26,730 nucleotides of DNA, taken from the NCBI GenBank assembly GCA_910586005.1, contig CAJUHG010000012.1:1-26730 (forward strand), read 5' to 3'. Shown here piece by piece: positions 1 to 7,859 of this stretch; the stretch's first letter is position 1, and every line of letters begins with the position of its first letter. Both the position numbers and the translations under genes were made by a program. Under the pieces are notes generated by a model. The model was not told where the DNA came from and did not search any database. It saw nothing but the letters and a program-made list of their open reading frames with translations. This DNA comes from an uncultured Lachnospiraceae bacterium. GTDB lineage: Bacteria; Bacillota; Clostridia; Lachnospirales; Lachnospiraceae.

Positions 1-63
1 TTCCTTACTGGCTGTAAGGGATATTAACCATAAATATATTGTAGTAGAAAGGAAGAAATAATT

Positions 64-606
64 ATGAAAAAATTTGTATGTAATGTATGTGGTTATGTTT
101 ATGAAGGAGATGCTGCACCAGAAAAATGTCCACAATGTAATGCACCTGCTTCCAAATTTACAGAGCAATCTGGCGATTTATCTTGGGCTTCTGAGCATGT
201 TGTAGGAGTTGCTCAGGGTGTTTCAGAAGATATTATAGAAGACTTAAGAGCAAACTTTAATGGAGAATGTACAGAAGTTGGTATGTACTTAGCTATGGCA
301 AGAGTTGCTCACAGAGAAGGCTATCCTGAAATTGGATTATACTGGGAAAAAGCTGCTTATGAAGAGGCAGAACATGCTGCTAAATTTGCAGAATTACTTG
401 GAGAAGTAGTAACTGATAGCACTAAGAAAAATCTAGAAATGAGAGTAGAAGCAGAAAATGGTGCTACTGCTGGTAAAACAGACCTTGCAAAACGCGCAAA
501 AGCTGCAAACTTAGATGCAATCCATGATACAGTACACGAAATGGCTAGAGATGAAGCAAGACATGGAAAAGCATTTGCTGGTCTATTAAAGAGATACTTT
601 GGCTAA
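64..606 (+). CDS. Rubrerythrin, reverse type (N-terminal rubredoxin domain)
   Basis: This is a cytoplasmic non-haem iron protein that in anaerobes reduces hydrogen peroxide (NADH or rubredoxin-linked peroxidase). Residues 1-35 form a rubredoxin-like Fe(Cys)4 site with C6-x2-C9 and C22-x2-C25. Residues from about 45 form a ferritin-like four-helix diiron domain with two ExxH motifs, EAEH in the first half and EARH near the C-terminus. Rubredoxin at the N-terminus, rather than the C-terminus, is the 'reverse rubrerythrin' order. The 180-aa length fits the family. AGGAAG lies a few bases upstream of the ATG. It is monocistronic, followed by a hairpin terminator. The promoter is not recognisable in the 63 bases available upstream. 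The family call is firm; the peroxidase role comes from the family. Confidence 0.93.
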   Translation: MKKFVCNVCGYVYEGDAAPEKCPQCNAPASKFTEQSGDLSWASEHVVGVAQGVSEDIIEDLRANFNGECTEVGMYLAMARVAHREGYPEIGLYWEKAAYEEAEHAAKFAELLGEVVTDSTKKNLEMRVEAENGATAGKTDLAKRAKAANLDAIHDTVHEMARDEARHGKAFAGLLKRYFG

Positions 607-644
607 ACTAAAAATGGCTGAAATTCAATACTTATAGCACTTTC

Positions 645-680
645 AGGGTGTGTGGATGAAAATCCATGCACCCTTTTTGT
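645..680 (+). terminator. Rho-independent terminator of the rubrerythrin gene
   Basis: A 12-bp stem, GGGTGTGTGGAT against ATCCATGCACCC with two central mismatched or wobble positions and a GAAA loop, is followed directly by TTTTTG. It begins 38 bases after the rubrerythrin stop. Confidence 0.85.
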
Positions 681-841
681 CTAAATGGTTGCATAATTTA
701 GCGTGTAATTTTTTATTAAAAATTCTGAAAAACAAACAATTTATGATGCTTTTTAACATTATATGTAAATAATATTGACTTTACATAAAAATATAATTAT
801 GTATCTAAATATATTAGAAGGATAAAATAGTCATAATAAAA

Positions 842-891
842 ATTCCCATTGAAACAGATGTCTTTTAGAGAATATCTGTTTTAATAGGAAT
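842..891. terminator. Long AT-rich hairpin, probable terminator of the helicase gene
   Basis: Two 20-base arms (842-861 and 872-891) pair with only three wobble or mismatch positions. On the minus strand the hairpin is followed by a TTTTTATTA tract, so it should end the transcript of the helicase, which stops at 954. On the plus strand it is followed by TCTTTTATTG, so it may also back up the rubrerythrin terminator. The rest of the 607-953 gap shows nothing I can identify. Confidence 0.65.
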
Positions 892-953
892 CTTTTATTG
901 TATATTTATTGTAATTTGCTAATCTTATATTATTTTCTACGTTCTCTTGATAT

Positions 954-2546
954 TTATTTCTGATTTGCTGGCTCTATATTAATACTCTTACCTTTTATCT
1001 TGGAATTGCTCATAGCCTGTAGTACTTCTTTTCCATATTCTCTTGGTACTTCTACAAAAGTATATTTATCATGCATATCAATGGCTCCTACCAGTTTCCC
1101 AGGCATTCCAGATTCTCCAGAAATAGCTCCTAAAATATCACCTGGCTTAATATGCTGCTTCTTTCCAATATTAATAAATAATCGCACCATCCCTTCTTCT
1201 GCACCAGTATCACCAAATTCAAAGTTTTCCATCGTACTTTGTCCATTGTCTTCATTTCCATGCAATGCCAATTTCAAAAATGCCGCTGCAATATCCATAG
1301 CAGTATAATCTGATTCATTTACTTGCATTTCAATCATATTTACCATAGAAGTTAAATCTTCTTCTTCAATTATAGTTCCAATATGCTCCATAATTTTCTC
1401 TAACTTTACTTGTGCCACATCTTCCATACTAGGGATTTTTTGTAAAAGAATCTTAGTTTTACAATATCTTTGAATATCTTTTAATTTATAAACCTCTTTC
1501 CCTTTTATAAAAGTAAAAGAACGCCCTGTTCTACCTGCTCGACCTGTCCTGCCAATACGATGTACATAATATTCATCATCTTGTGGAATATCAAAATTAA
1601 ATACTGCTTCTACATCATCTACATCAATTCCTCTTGCTGCCACGTCGGTAGCAACTAATATTTCCGTTTTACCATTGCGAAAATGATTCATTACTCTATC
1701 ACGCTGTACCTGCTTCATATCACCATGAAGGCCTTCTGCAAAATATCCTCTACCTTGCAAAGCATTTACCAACTCATCCACCATTCGCTTCGTATTACAA
1801 AACACAAGAGAAAGCTTTGGATCATATACATCCAACAAACGACTTAAGACTTCTACCTTGTCCTTATGTTTTACATCATAGTAATACTGCTCAATATTAG
1901 GTACTGTCAATTCCTTCTTCACTACTTTAATTGTAATAGCATTTTTCTGATATTTTTTAGTAATATCCAATATGGGTTTTGGCATTGTAGCAGAAAATAA
2001 AACTGTCTGTCGTTCTGTGGGAATATACTCTAGAACAGTTTCAATATCTTCCCGAAATCCCATATTCAACATTTCATCTGCTTCATCTAATACAATTGTA
2101 TTTACTTCTTCACATTTAATAGTCTTCCTTCTTAAATGATCCATTACACGTCCTGGTGTTCCAATAATAATTTGAGCACCACCTTTTAAAGAACGAATCT
2201 GTTTTACAATGTCTTGTCCTCCATATACTGGTAATGTCTTAATCCCATGCATATACTTTGCAAGACTACGAATCTCTTCTGCTACTTGAATTGCCAATTC
2301 TCTAGTAGGGCAAAGAACAATTGCTTGTGTTTTCTTATTATGAGAATCAACTTTCATCAAAAGTGGTATCCCAAACGCCGCCGTCTTACCTGTACCAGTT
2401 TGTGCCTGGCCAATCACATCTACGCCTTCCATTACTGTTGGGATCGCTTTGCTCTGAATAGGAGTTGCCTCTTCAAAACCCATTTCCCGAATGCCTCTTA
2501 ATATCTGTGGGTGTAAATTTAATTCATCAAATCTTACTGTTTCCAT
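954..2546 (-). CDS. DEAD-box ATP-dependent RNA helicase with DbpA-type RNA-binding domain
   Basis: This unwinds or remodels RNA using ATP (CshA/DeaD/DbpA group; roles in ribosome assembly, mRNA turnover and cold growth). Numbered from the chosen start: Q motif around residues 23-36, Walker A AQTGTGKT 48-55, PTRELA 80-85, TPGR 130-133, DEAD 154-157, SAT 185-187, HRIGRTGR 329-336. Residues about 450-525 match the DbpA/CsdA RNA-binding fold. I chose the ATG at 2546 because GGAAG lies five bases upstream. A GTG at 2570 is in frame but has no ribosome site and would fall only about 8 bases after the predicted transcription start. The gene is monocistronic and divergent from the hemolysin III gene. 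Which paralogue it is (cshA, deaD or dbpA) cannot be decided here. Confidence 0.93.
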   Translation of the reverse strand: METVRFDELNLHPQILRGIREMGFEEATPIQSKAIPTVMEGVDVIGQAQTGTGKTAAFGIPLLMKVDSHNKKTQAIVLCPTRELAIQVAEEIRSLAKYMHGIKTLPVYGGQDIVKQIRSLKGGAQIIIGTPGRVMDHLRRKTIKCEEVNTIVLDEADEMLNMGFREDIETVLEYIPTERQTVLFSATMPKPILDITKKYQKNAITIKVVKKELTVPNIEQYYYDVKHKDKVEVLSRLLDVYDPKLSLVFCNTKRMVDELVNALQGRGYFAEGLHGDMKQVQRDRVMNHFRNGKTEILVATDVAARGIDVDDVEAVFNFDIPQDDEYYVHRIGRTGRAGRTGRSFTFIKGKEVYKLKDIQRYCKTKILLQKIPSMEDVAQVKLEKIMEHIGTIIEEEDLTSMVNMIEMQVNESDYTAMDIAAAFLKLALHGNEDNGQSTMENFEFGDTGAEEGMVRLFINIGKKQHIKPGDILGAISGESGMPGKLVGAIDMHDKYTFVEVPREYGKEVLQAMSNSKIKGKSINIEPANQK

Positions 2547-2584
2547 ATACTTCCTTTCATTGTCTATCACAAAACCTGTTGCTA

Positions 2585-2613
2585 ATCATATCAAAGAAAT
2601 TTCTTATTGTCAA
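2585..2613 (-). promoter_or_regulatory. Sigma-A promoter of the DEAD-box helicase gene
   Basis: On the minus strand there is TTGACA, a 17-base spacer, then TATGAT. The predicted transcription start is near 2578, leaving a leader of about 30 bases that contains the GGAAG site for the ATG at 2546. Confidence 0.75.
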
Positions 2614-2642
2614 ATTATTTTCTAAAACTTTCCACTTCTTTA

Positions 2643-2671
2643 TTGACTTTCAAGTCTTTTTAGTGTAGTAT
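2643..2671 (+). promoter_or_regulatory. Sigma-A promoter of the hemolysin III family gene
   Basis: TTGACT, a 17-base spacer and TAGTAT lie on the plus strand. The predicted start, near 2678, falls directly before the dyad at 2681-2709. The 5' leader to the ATG at 2840 would then be about 160 bases. Confidence 0.65.
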
Positions 2672-2680
2672 CTCTTTATA

Positions 2681-2709
2681 GATTATGTAGTTTTTAATAC
2701 TACATAATC
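2681..2709. promoter_or_regulatory. 11-bp perfect inverted repeat at the transcription start (possible operator)
   Basis: GATTATGTAGT (2681-2691) and its exact reverse complement (2699-2709) are separated by seven bases. It begins about 10 bases downstream of a predicted -10 box. That position fits a repressor operator. It could equally fold as an RNA hairpin at the transcript's 5' end, since CATATTTTTC follows. Confidence 0.5.
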
Positions 2710-2839
2710 ATATTTTTCAAACCTTTACATATAATATAACTACTGATATATACATTAACATATTTTGAAATCTGCATATGCAGGCTCTCAGGAACGCTTT
2801 TGGCGTTCGAAAGATAAATTATTACAAGGAGGAGATATT

Positions 2840-3508
2840 ATGATGAAATTAAAATTAAAAGATCCTGGCAGTTCTATTACACACTTTGTTGGAATGTTAA
2901 TGGCGCTATTTGCTGCAACACCACTTCTTATCCGCGCTTCTATGAATCCTGATAAAGTTCATATTATTTCACTTACAATTTTTATTGTAAGTATGATTTT
3001 ATTATATGCAGCTAGTTCTGCATATCATGCACTTGACTTATCTGAGAAAACAAATAAACTTCTACGCAAGTTAGACCATATGATGATATTTGTACTAATC
3101 GCTGGAACTTATACTCCAGTATGCGTTATTGTACTAGGCGGGCGTGTAGGTTATGGACTTTTAGCTTTGGTGTGGGGAATTGCTCTTTTAGGCATTTTTG
3201 TAAAAGCTTTTTGGATTACTTGTCCAAAATGGTTTTCTTCCATATTATACATTGCTATGGGATGGGTCTGTGTCCTAGCATTTACTCAAATTATAAATTC
3301 TCTCTCTTATCAAGCTTTTAATTGGCTACTTGCAGGAGGCATTATTTATACAATTGGTGGTATTATTTATGCATTAAAACTTCCCATTTTCAATTCTAAA
3401 CATAAGAATTTTGGATCTCATGAAATTTTTCATCTATTCGTTATGGGTGGTAGTACATGTCATTTTATTATGATGTATAATTTTGTGGCTAATATGCCTT
3501 TACTTTAA
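2840..3508 (+). CDS. Hemolysin III / PAQR-like integral membrane protein (YqfA/YplQ family)
   Basis: This is a seven-helix membrane protein of the HlyIII/PAQR (CREST) superfamily. The physiological role is unsettled; the 'hemolysin' name comes from one Bacillus cereus protein. From the chosen start the protein is 222 aa, the usual length. Family signatures visible are THFVG near the N-terminus, SSAYHAL, LDHMMIFVLIAGTYTP in the middle, and HEIFHLFV...H at the C-terminus. The Ser, His, Asp and C-terminal His residues are those thought to hold a metal. I start at the first of two ATGs (2840) because GGAGGAG lies directly upstream; a longer in-frame reading from 2765 has no such site. The stop overlaps by four bases the stop of the convergent GIY-YIG gene. 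Confidence 0.9.
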   Translation: MMKLKLKDPGSSITHFVGMLMALFAATPLLIRASMNPDKVHIISLTIFIVSMILLYAASSAYHALDLSEKTNKLLRKLDHMMIFVLIAGTYTPVCVIVLGGRVGYGLLALVWGIALLGIFVKAFWITCPKWFSSILYIAMGWVCVLAFTQIINSLSYQAFNWLLAGGIIYTIGGIIYALKLPIFNSKHKNFGSHEIFHLFVMGGSTCHFIMMYNFVANMPLL

Positions 3509-3765
3509 ATCCAATTTTGACATAATGCCAACTTTTCTTTTCTTGTAAGTCTTTTAATTTGAAGCTCACGTTTCATTGCTTCTTGTTTTGTATCAAAAGG
3601 TTCTAAATATACTAGTCTCACTGGTGTACGACTTCTAGTATATTTAGAACCTTTTCCAGCATTATGAGCCGCCAAACGCTTTTGTATATTGTTTGTCCAA
3701 CCCGTATACAAAGTCCCATCACTGCATTGTAGTATATAAGTCATATTTTGCATCTTTTTCTTCAT
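3505..3765 (-). CDS. GIY-YIG domain protein, UPF0213 (YhbQ/YazA family)
   Basis: This is a small 86-aa protein made of a single GIY-YIG nuclease-like domain, as in E. coli YhbQ and B. subtilis YazA. The YIL...LYTG version of the GIY-YIG signature is at residues about 10-21. It is followed by the conserved Arg in NIQKRLAAHN, then GSKYTRSR, then YLEPFDTKQEAMKRE with the catalytic-type Glu. DNA nicking activity has been reported for some relatives, but the cellular role is unclear. The start could be any of three closely spaced Mets; I kept the first. GAGG lies about 12 bases upstream of it, and a purine-rich AAGAAAAAG precedes the second. The 3' end overlaps the convergent membrane-protein gene by four bases. 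Confidence 0.88.
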   Translation of the reverse strand: MKKKMQNMTYILQCSDGTLYTGWTNNIQKRLAAHNAGKGSKYTRSRTPVRLVYLEPFDTKQEAMKRELQIKRLTRKEKLALCQNWI

Positions 3766-4323
3766 ATCTATGTTTTACCTCATAATTACACAAAAATACA
3801 TTAAAAATTTTTTCTGTTTATTTACCCTCTAGTGAAATGTGTATGTATAGAGACTGCAAGCAGTCTCCTGTATGGAAAGCAGCACCTAAAAACCGTATTT
3901 TATTTATAACAATAAAAAATCACAAACTCTCTCACATCTGATAACCAAAAATTTATCACAGGTATCCCTTACATTTTCTATATCTTTATTACAAATATCA
4001 GAAAAAACTGTAAAAATAATTCTTAGATTCGTATGAACATCAGTGCTGCGAATTTTTCTATACTCTATGTTATGAGAAATACAAAAAATGGTGCCTGTAT
4101 TGTAAAAATCTCTTACTATAAAAGATACTACTTTCACAGTAAAGATGATTTTATAACTTTTCCTGACAAGATAGTATAGAATATCTGGCACTTATTTTAT
4201 CACATTAAAATTGAAATGCAAATAATAGAACACACTGCGCAAATTCTCGATTGTCATCAATTATGGCAAGCTGCTTAGCAGCTTGCCTAATCATAATTCT
4301 TTGTTTTATCATACATACTAAAT
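3766..4323. other. Gene-poor interval between the GIY-YIG and spoIIQ genes
   Basis: These roughly 560 bases hold no convincing gene. A 95-codon minus-strand frame (3904-4191) opens with GTG, has no ribosome site, and resembles no family I know; at best it is a decayed gene. There is a short perfect hairpin at 3850-3867 (GAGACTG, CAAG loop, CAGTCTC) and a strong one at 4265-4287, listed separately. Confidence 0.5.
4265..4287. terminator. Strong 10-bp hairpin downstream of spoIIQ
   Basis: GGCAAGCTGC and its exact reverse complement are separated by TTA. It lies 37 bases past the spoIIQ stop, so it is well placed to end that transcript. The bases following on the minus strand (ATAATTGATG) are not a proper U-tract. 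It may be a transcript-end stabiliser or a palindromic repeat instead. Confidence 0.5.
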
Positions 4324-5148
4324 TTATTCTAAATATTCCATAGGATTCACAGGTGCATCATCCTTTAATAATTGAAAATAAAGATTTGAACCTTCTACAG
4401 AATAGTATTTAGTAGGTTCATTAATATATCCAAGCACTTCTCCACTCTCCACATAATCCCCTTGATTCTTTGAGATTTCTTTTAATTCTCCATAACGGGC
4501 ACAATAACCATCTCCCATATCCACTGTCACAGTTGTTCCTATTTCCTCATTTGTTTCTATTGAAGTTACTTTTCCTGCTGCCACTGAATTTACAGGAGAA
4601 TTTACTGCTGCCTGAATAATAACTGCTGGATTATATTTATATTGATCCAATGTTGGAAAATATATGGTTCGATCCATACTATAATTCAAAACAACATTTC
4701 CCTGAAGAGGCCAACTTAAATCTGAAGCCGCATCAAAATGTAATTCTGGTTCTATAGGATTACTTACTTCAGCAACAACTTCTGGTTCATCCATAAAATT
4801 ATCTGCCTGTGGAGCAATAATTCCTGAAACTGCTTCCGTTTCTTCTTTCTCTTTTTCCTTCTCTTTTGCTTCTTGGTTTGCTTTCTCTCGTGCTAGTTTC
4901 TCTTGAGCTGCTTTTTCTTGAGCTGCTTTTTCCTTTATTTTTTTAGCCGTTTCTCTTTCTCTTGCTGCATCTTCTGCCTTTGCCTGTTGTACTTGAGCTG
5001 CTCTTTCTTTTGCTAACTGTTCTTCCTGCTTTTTATCTTGTTTTGCATAGTAAAGTCCGGTCATACCGAAAGCTGCCACTATCATAATAATTGCAGCAAT
5101 AATATAGGATTTTCGTGTAAAAAATGCTGCTATTTTCTTATTTCTCAT
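4324..5148 (-). CDS. spoIIQ: SpoIIQ-like M23/LytM-domain sporulation protein, catalytically degenerate
   Basis: SpoIIQ is a forespore membrane protein that binds SpoIIIAH across the intermembrane space during engulfment. This 274-aa protein has a single N-terminal membrane helix (about residues 13-33), then a very long Glu/Lys/Ala-rich coiled-coil segment (40-105), then a LytM (peptidase M23) fold (about 145-272). The zinc ligands are gone: HxxxD is N173-P-A-V-I, the YxHL position is YGEL (219-222), and the final HxH is N255-L-Y257. That points to a structural rather than peptidase role, as in B. subtilis SpoIIQ. I chose the ATG at 5148 because AAGGTG sits six bases upstream; an ATG at 5163 lacks a good site and would lie very close to the predicted transcript start. 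The adjacent upstream gene is spoIID. The identity rests on architecture and context. Confidence 0.8.
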   Translation of the reverse strand: MRNKKIAAFFTRKSYIIAAIIMIVAAFGMTGLYYAKQDKKQEEQLAKERAAQVQQAKAEDAARERETAKKIKEKAAQEKAAQEKLAREKANQEAKEKEKEKEETEAVSGIIAPQADNFMDEPEVVAEVSNPIEPELHFDAASDLSWPLQGNVVLNYSMDRTIYFPTLDQYKYNPAVIIQAAVNSPVNSVAAGKVTSIETNEEIGTTVTVDMGDGYCARYGELKEISKNQGDYVESGEVLGYINEPTKYYSVEGSNLYFQLLKDDAPVNPMEYLE

Positions 5149-5183
5149 CCTGTCACCTTCCATTTCTCTTTGTTTTTCCTTCT

Positions 5184-5212
5184 TATTCTTGCCCGAAAAA
5201 CAGGTATTATAC
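5184..5212 (-). promoter_or_regulatory. Sigma-F-like forespore promoter of spoIIQ
   Basis: On the minus strand GTATA (5212-5208) is followed after 14 bases by GGCAAGAATA (5193-5184). The latter matches GGnnAnAHTR, the -10 element recognised by forespore sigma-F, at every specified position. The spacer is one or two bases shorter than usual in B. subtilis. Transcription would start near 5176, about 28 bases before the ATG. Confidence 0.6.
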
Positions 5213-5337
5213 AGAATTTATGAGAAATTTTTACTTTTGTTATAAATATAAAATTTTTACTTTATTTAAAATAATGGCTGCTTTTTAAATATTTTTATTA
5301 ACTCTTAGCGTTCCTTTTCTATATTGAAATAATTTCC

Positions 5338-6270
5338 TCAATTTTTTTTGATTTCTATATCTTTATAATAATATTGCAAAATCTCCTTATAATCTTTCCC
5401 TTCCTTTGCTAACTCATTAGCTCCATATTGACTAAGGCCTAATCCATGCCCAAGTCCTTTGGTCACAATACGTACTTTTCCTTCTACTTCCTTTAGATAA
5501 AAACAAGCAGAATTTAAATTTAAGTATCCTCTAAATTCCTCTCCTGTAACTACTTTTTCTCCTATCTTTATCTCTGTCACATAGTCACTAGAATCCCGTT
5601 TTAAAACAGTAACGAGTTCCATAATATTATCTTCTGCTGCCTCTAATTCTGGACATGCTTTTTTTATTTTTTCAATATATTCATTCTTTTCTAAAAACAC
5701 AACCTTTAAATAATCCGAACAAGGAATATCCAATTCACTTTCTACACTATCTAGATAGGGTTCTTCTTCCTTTTGCAACGCTTCTTTGGCATTTCTTGTT
5801 TTTCCTGCACTAACTGCATGAAATGCTGCCTGAATAGGTTCTTCTTTATAAATCAAAATTTCTCCTTTGGTTGCTGTCACTGCTTCTTCGATTACACGAT
5901 AATTCTCTTCAAATCCTTCTCTTCCCCACAATTCTAACATTTCTTCTCTTGACATAGATTCAGGTAGATTGACATCTTCTGATTCTAATGCAACAGTTAA
6001 TGCAGTTCTGGCAATTACAGCTTGTGCCTTTATAGTCTCAATATGATAATCCAGAGGAATTTCCTTTGCTAATACTCCAGCAAGATATTCTTCCACATTC
6101 ATATCTTTCCCTTCTGCCTGCAAATCTTCAAAAGAATCTTCTCCTAGTATTTCTTGAACTTTTCCACTCTCTAGGCTTGTCTTATCTCCTTGAAACAAAA
6201 GAGTTACAATATAAGGTACTGTCAAAACTAATACACAGATAGCAAAAAAAGTCTTAATTTTTTCTTTCAA
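5338..6270 (-). CDS. spoIID: Stage II sporulation protein D (peptidoglycan lytic transglycosylase)
   Basis: SpoIID is a mother-cell lytic transglycosylase that cuts septal peptidoglycan during engulfment, together with SpoIIM and SpoIIP. The 310-aa protein has an N-terminal membrane helix (about residues 7-26). The SpoIID core begins at VEEYLAGVLAKEIP, with E70 in the position of the catalytic Glu, followed by the typical IKAQAVIARTAL helix. The C-terminal signature GLGHGLGLSQYGA lies near residue 272. The start codon is TTG at 6270, preceded by GGGGGG at suitable spacing. It lies upstream of spoIIQ on the same strand, 190 bases away with a separate sigma-F-like promoter between them. That fits expression of the two proteins in different compartments. 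Confidence 0.92.
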   Translation of the reverse strand: MKEKIKTFFAICVLVLTVPYIVTLLFQGDKTSLESGKVQEILGEDSFEDLQAEGKDMNVEEYLAGVLAKEIPLDYHIETIKAQAVIARTALTVALESEDVNLPESMSREEMLELWGREGFEENYRVIEEAVTATKGEILIYKEEPIQAAFHAVSAGKTRNAKEALQKEEEPYLDSVESELDIPCSDYLKVVFLEKNEYIEKIKKACPELEAAEDNIMELVTVLKRDSSDYVTEIKIGEKVVTGEEFRGYLNLNSACFYLKEVEGKVRIVTKGLGHGLGLSQYGANELAKEGKDYKEILQYYYKDIEIKKN

Positions 6271-6426
6271 AAAATCCCCCCTTTGACTATGTAAGAACTC
6301 CCTTAATATTCCTGTTATCTTTTATAAACTTCTCATGGATGTTCCATTACTAATTTTATCACTTGCAAAAAACTTCTTCTATTTGATAATTTACTTAATG
6401 AAAAATTCTAAGGGTACATTATATGC

Positions 6427-6463
6427 AAAAAAAAAGAAGAATATCATATATTCTTCTTTTTTT
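6427..6463. terminator. Bidirectional A/T-flanked terminator
   Basis: GAAGAATAT and its exact reverse complement (loop CAT) are flanked by nine A on one side and seven T on the other. It has terminator form on both strands. It lies about 65 bases past the stop of the minus-strand gene at 6530 and upstream of spoIID, isolating the two. Confidence 0.8.
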
Positions 6464-6529
6464 ATGTGAAAGTAGCGTAAGGAGAATCTTCGAACTTGCT
6501 TATAAATGTTTCTATAAACTGAATTTTCC

Positions 6530-6871
6530 TTAATCGAAATTATCATCATGCCATGTTATAAATTCAGGAAGCTTATGGTACTTTTCAAAATAATTAAGAG
6601 CTTTCATGATCTGCTCTGCAGGCAACACATAAGATAAGGGATATGGGTCAAGTTCACCATTTATTATAAAATTCATCATTTTATTATCATCTGTACTAAT
6701 ATAGTCTGGATTTCTGGAGCTTAATCCCACATCCCCCTCCTCATTATAATAATTAAGCCAGCCCCAATCACCATTTATCAACCCACACATTGCCCGCTCA
6801 TCATTTTCTGTTTCTTCTGAATAAACCCAAATTTCTTTATATTGACCATCTTCCCAACTATCAATCACCAT
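6530..6871 (-). CDS. Imm1-like immunity family protein
   Basis: This is a 113-aa soluble, acidic, Trp- and Tyr-rich protein. The C-terminal segment LPAEQIMKALNYFEKYHKLPEFITWHDD resembles the conserved end of Imm1-type proteins, which neutralise secreted polymorphic toxins. I base this on pattern memory, not on a search. The start is the ATG at 6871: AAGGAG lies nine bases upstream, whereas the earlier in-frame TTG has no site. It follows rsmA after 70 bases on the same strand and is ended by the 6427-6463 terminator. No toxin gene is visible next to it. It may be an orphan immunity gene or a general SMI1/Imm-like housekeeping protein. Confidence 0.5.
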   Translation of the reverse strand: MVIDSWEDGQYKEIWVYSEETENDERAMCGLINGDWGWLNYYNEEGDVGLSSRNPDYISTDDNKMMNFIINGELDPYPLSYVLPAEQIMKALNYFEKYHKLPEFITWHDDNFD

Positions 6872-6940
6872 AAAGCATTTCTCCTTTTTGAACAATAACT
6901 TCTAGTTTACATATTTGATTATAAAATTCTTTCCTGCCAT

Positions 6941-7846
6941 TTACAATGTATATTTATTCTCCATTTCTGTGGTACTCAACTCTGAAAAGGAAGTTAATAA
7001 ATTGCTTAAATTTGCAAATTGTTCTAAAGTAAGTGCCTCTCCACGAACATTAAAATTCAAGCCCAACTTTGCTAAGGCTTGTATCACTTGTTCTTTTTCA
7101 ATGAAAAGGTCTGATGCATTACTTAACCCATTTACCAATGTTTTACGCCTTTGATTAAAAGAAGCACGAATTAGGGCAAACATTAATTTCTCATCCTTTA
7201 CTTGCACAGGAACTTTCTGATGTCTAATTAAGCGTATCACTGCACTTCCAACTTTTGGACGAGGCATAAAACAATTAGGTGGCACTTTTGTAATTATTTC
7301 TGGCTTTGCATAATACTGTACTGCTAAAGATAATGCTCCATACTCCTTTGTTCCTGGACCAACCTGCATACGATCTGCTACTTCTTTTTGTACCATAATT
7401 GTAATACTTTCTATAGGTACTTGATTTTCAAATAATCCCATAATAATTGGTGTAGTAATATAATAAGGTAAATTCGCAACTACTTTTATTGGTTTTCCAT
7501 TATTTTTTTCTTCTACAAGACGTTTGATATCTAACTTTAAAATATCCTCATTGATAACCTCTACATTATGATATTCACACAGAGTTTCTTCCAAAACAGG
7601 CATTAAATACTTGTCTATTTCCACAGCTATTACAGCTCTAGCATTTTCACAAAGATACTGTGTCATAGTCCCAATTCCTGGTCCAATTTCCAACACAAAA
7701 TCATCTTTGGTTATTTTGGATGCTTCTATAATTTTATCTAAAACTCTGGTATCAATTAAGAAGTTTTGTCCAAACTTTTTTTGAAAAATAAAATGATACT
7801 TTTGTAATATTGCTATTGTATTTTGTGGTTTTCCTAAATCTGCCAT
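6941..7846 (-). CDS. rsmA: 16S rRNA (adenine1518-N6/adenine1519-N6)-dimethyltransferase
   Basis: RsmA (KsgA) dimethylates two adjacent adenines in helix 45 of 16S rRNA using S-adenosylmethionine, late in 30S assembly. The 301-aa protein has QNFL at residues 27-30, the SAM-binding loop EIGPGIGT at 53-60, VEID (75-78) for the ribose, and the catalytic NLPY at 125-128. A C-terminal domain of normal length follows. GAGAGG precedes the ATG. It is the third gene of metG-tatD-rsmA, 13 bases after tatD, an order common in Firmicutes. The rnmV gene often found between tatD and rsmA is absent. Confidence 0.96.
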   Translation of the reverse strand: MADLGKPQNTIAILQKYHFIFQKKFGQNFLIDTRVLDKIIEASKITKDDFVLEIGPGIGTMTQYLCENARAVIAVEIDKYLMPVLEETLCEYHNVEVINEDILKLDIKRLVEEKNNGKPIKVVANLPYYITTPIIMGLFENQVPIESITIMVQKEVADRMQVGPGTKEYGALSLAVQYYAKPEIITKVPPNCFMPRPKVGSAVIRLIRHQKVPVQVKDEKLMFALIRASFNQRRKTLVNGLSNASDLFIEKEQVIQALAKLGLNFNVRGEALTLEQFANLSNLLTSFSELSTTEMENKYTL

Positions 7847-7859
7847 TATAACCTCTCAT

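Noticed and set aside
3..19. Six-bp inverted repeat upstream of the rubrerythrin gene as a PerR or Fur box
   Set aside because: CCTTAC/GTAAGG does not match either consensus, and too little upstream sequence is available.
3904..4191. 95-codon minus-strand open frame
   Set aside because: GTG start with no ribosome site, no recognisable family, and an AT-rich interval where such frames occur by chance. A decayed gene cannot be excluded.
6278..6312. Sigma-E-like promoter of spoIID (GGAATATT, 13 bases, CATAGTCA on the minus strand)
   Set aside because: The -35 fits the sigma-E pattern fully, but the -10 is weak and the start of transcription would fall inside the GGGGGG ribosome site, leaving almost no leader.
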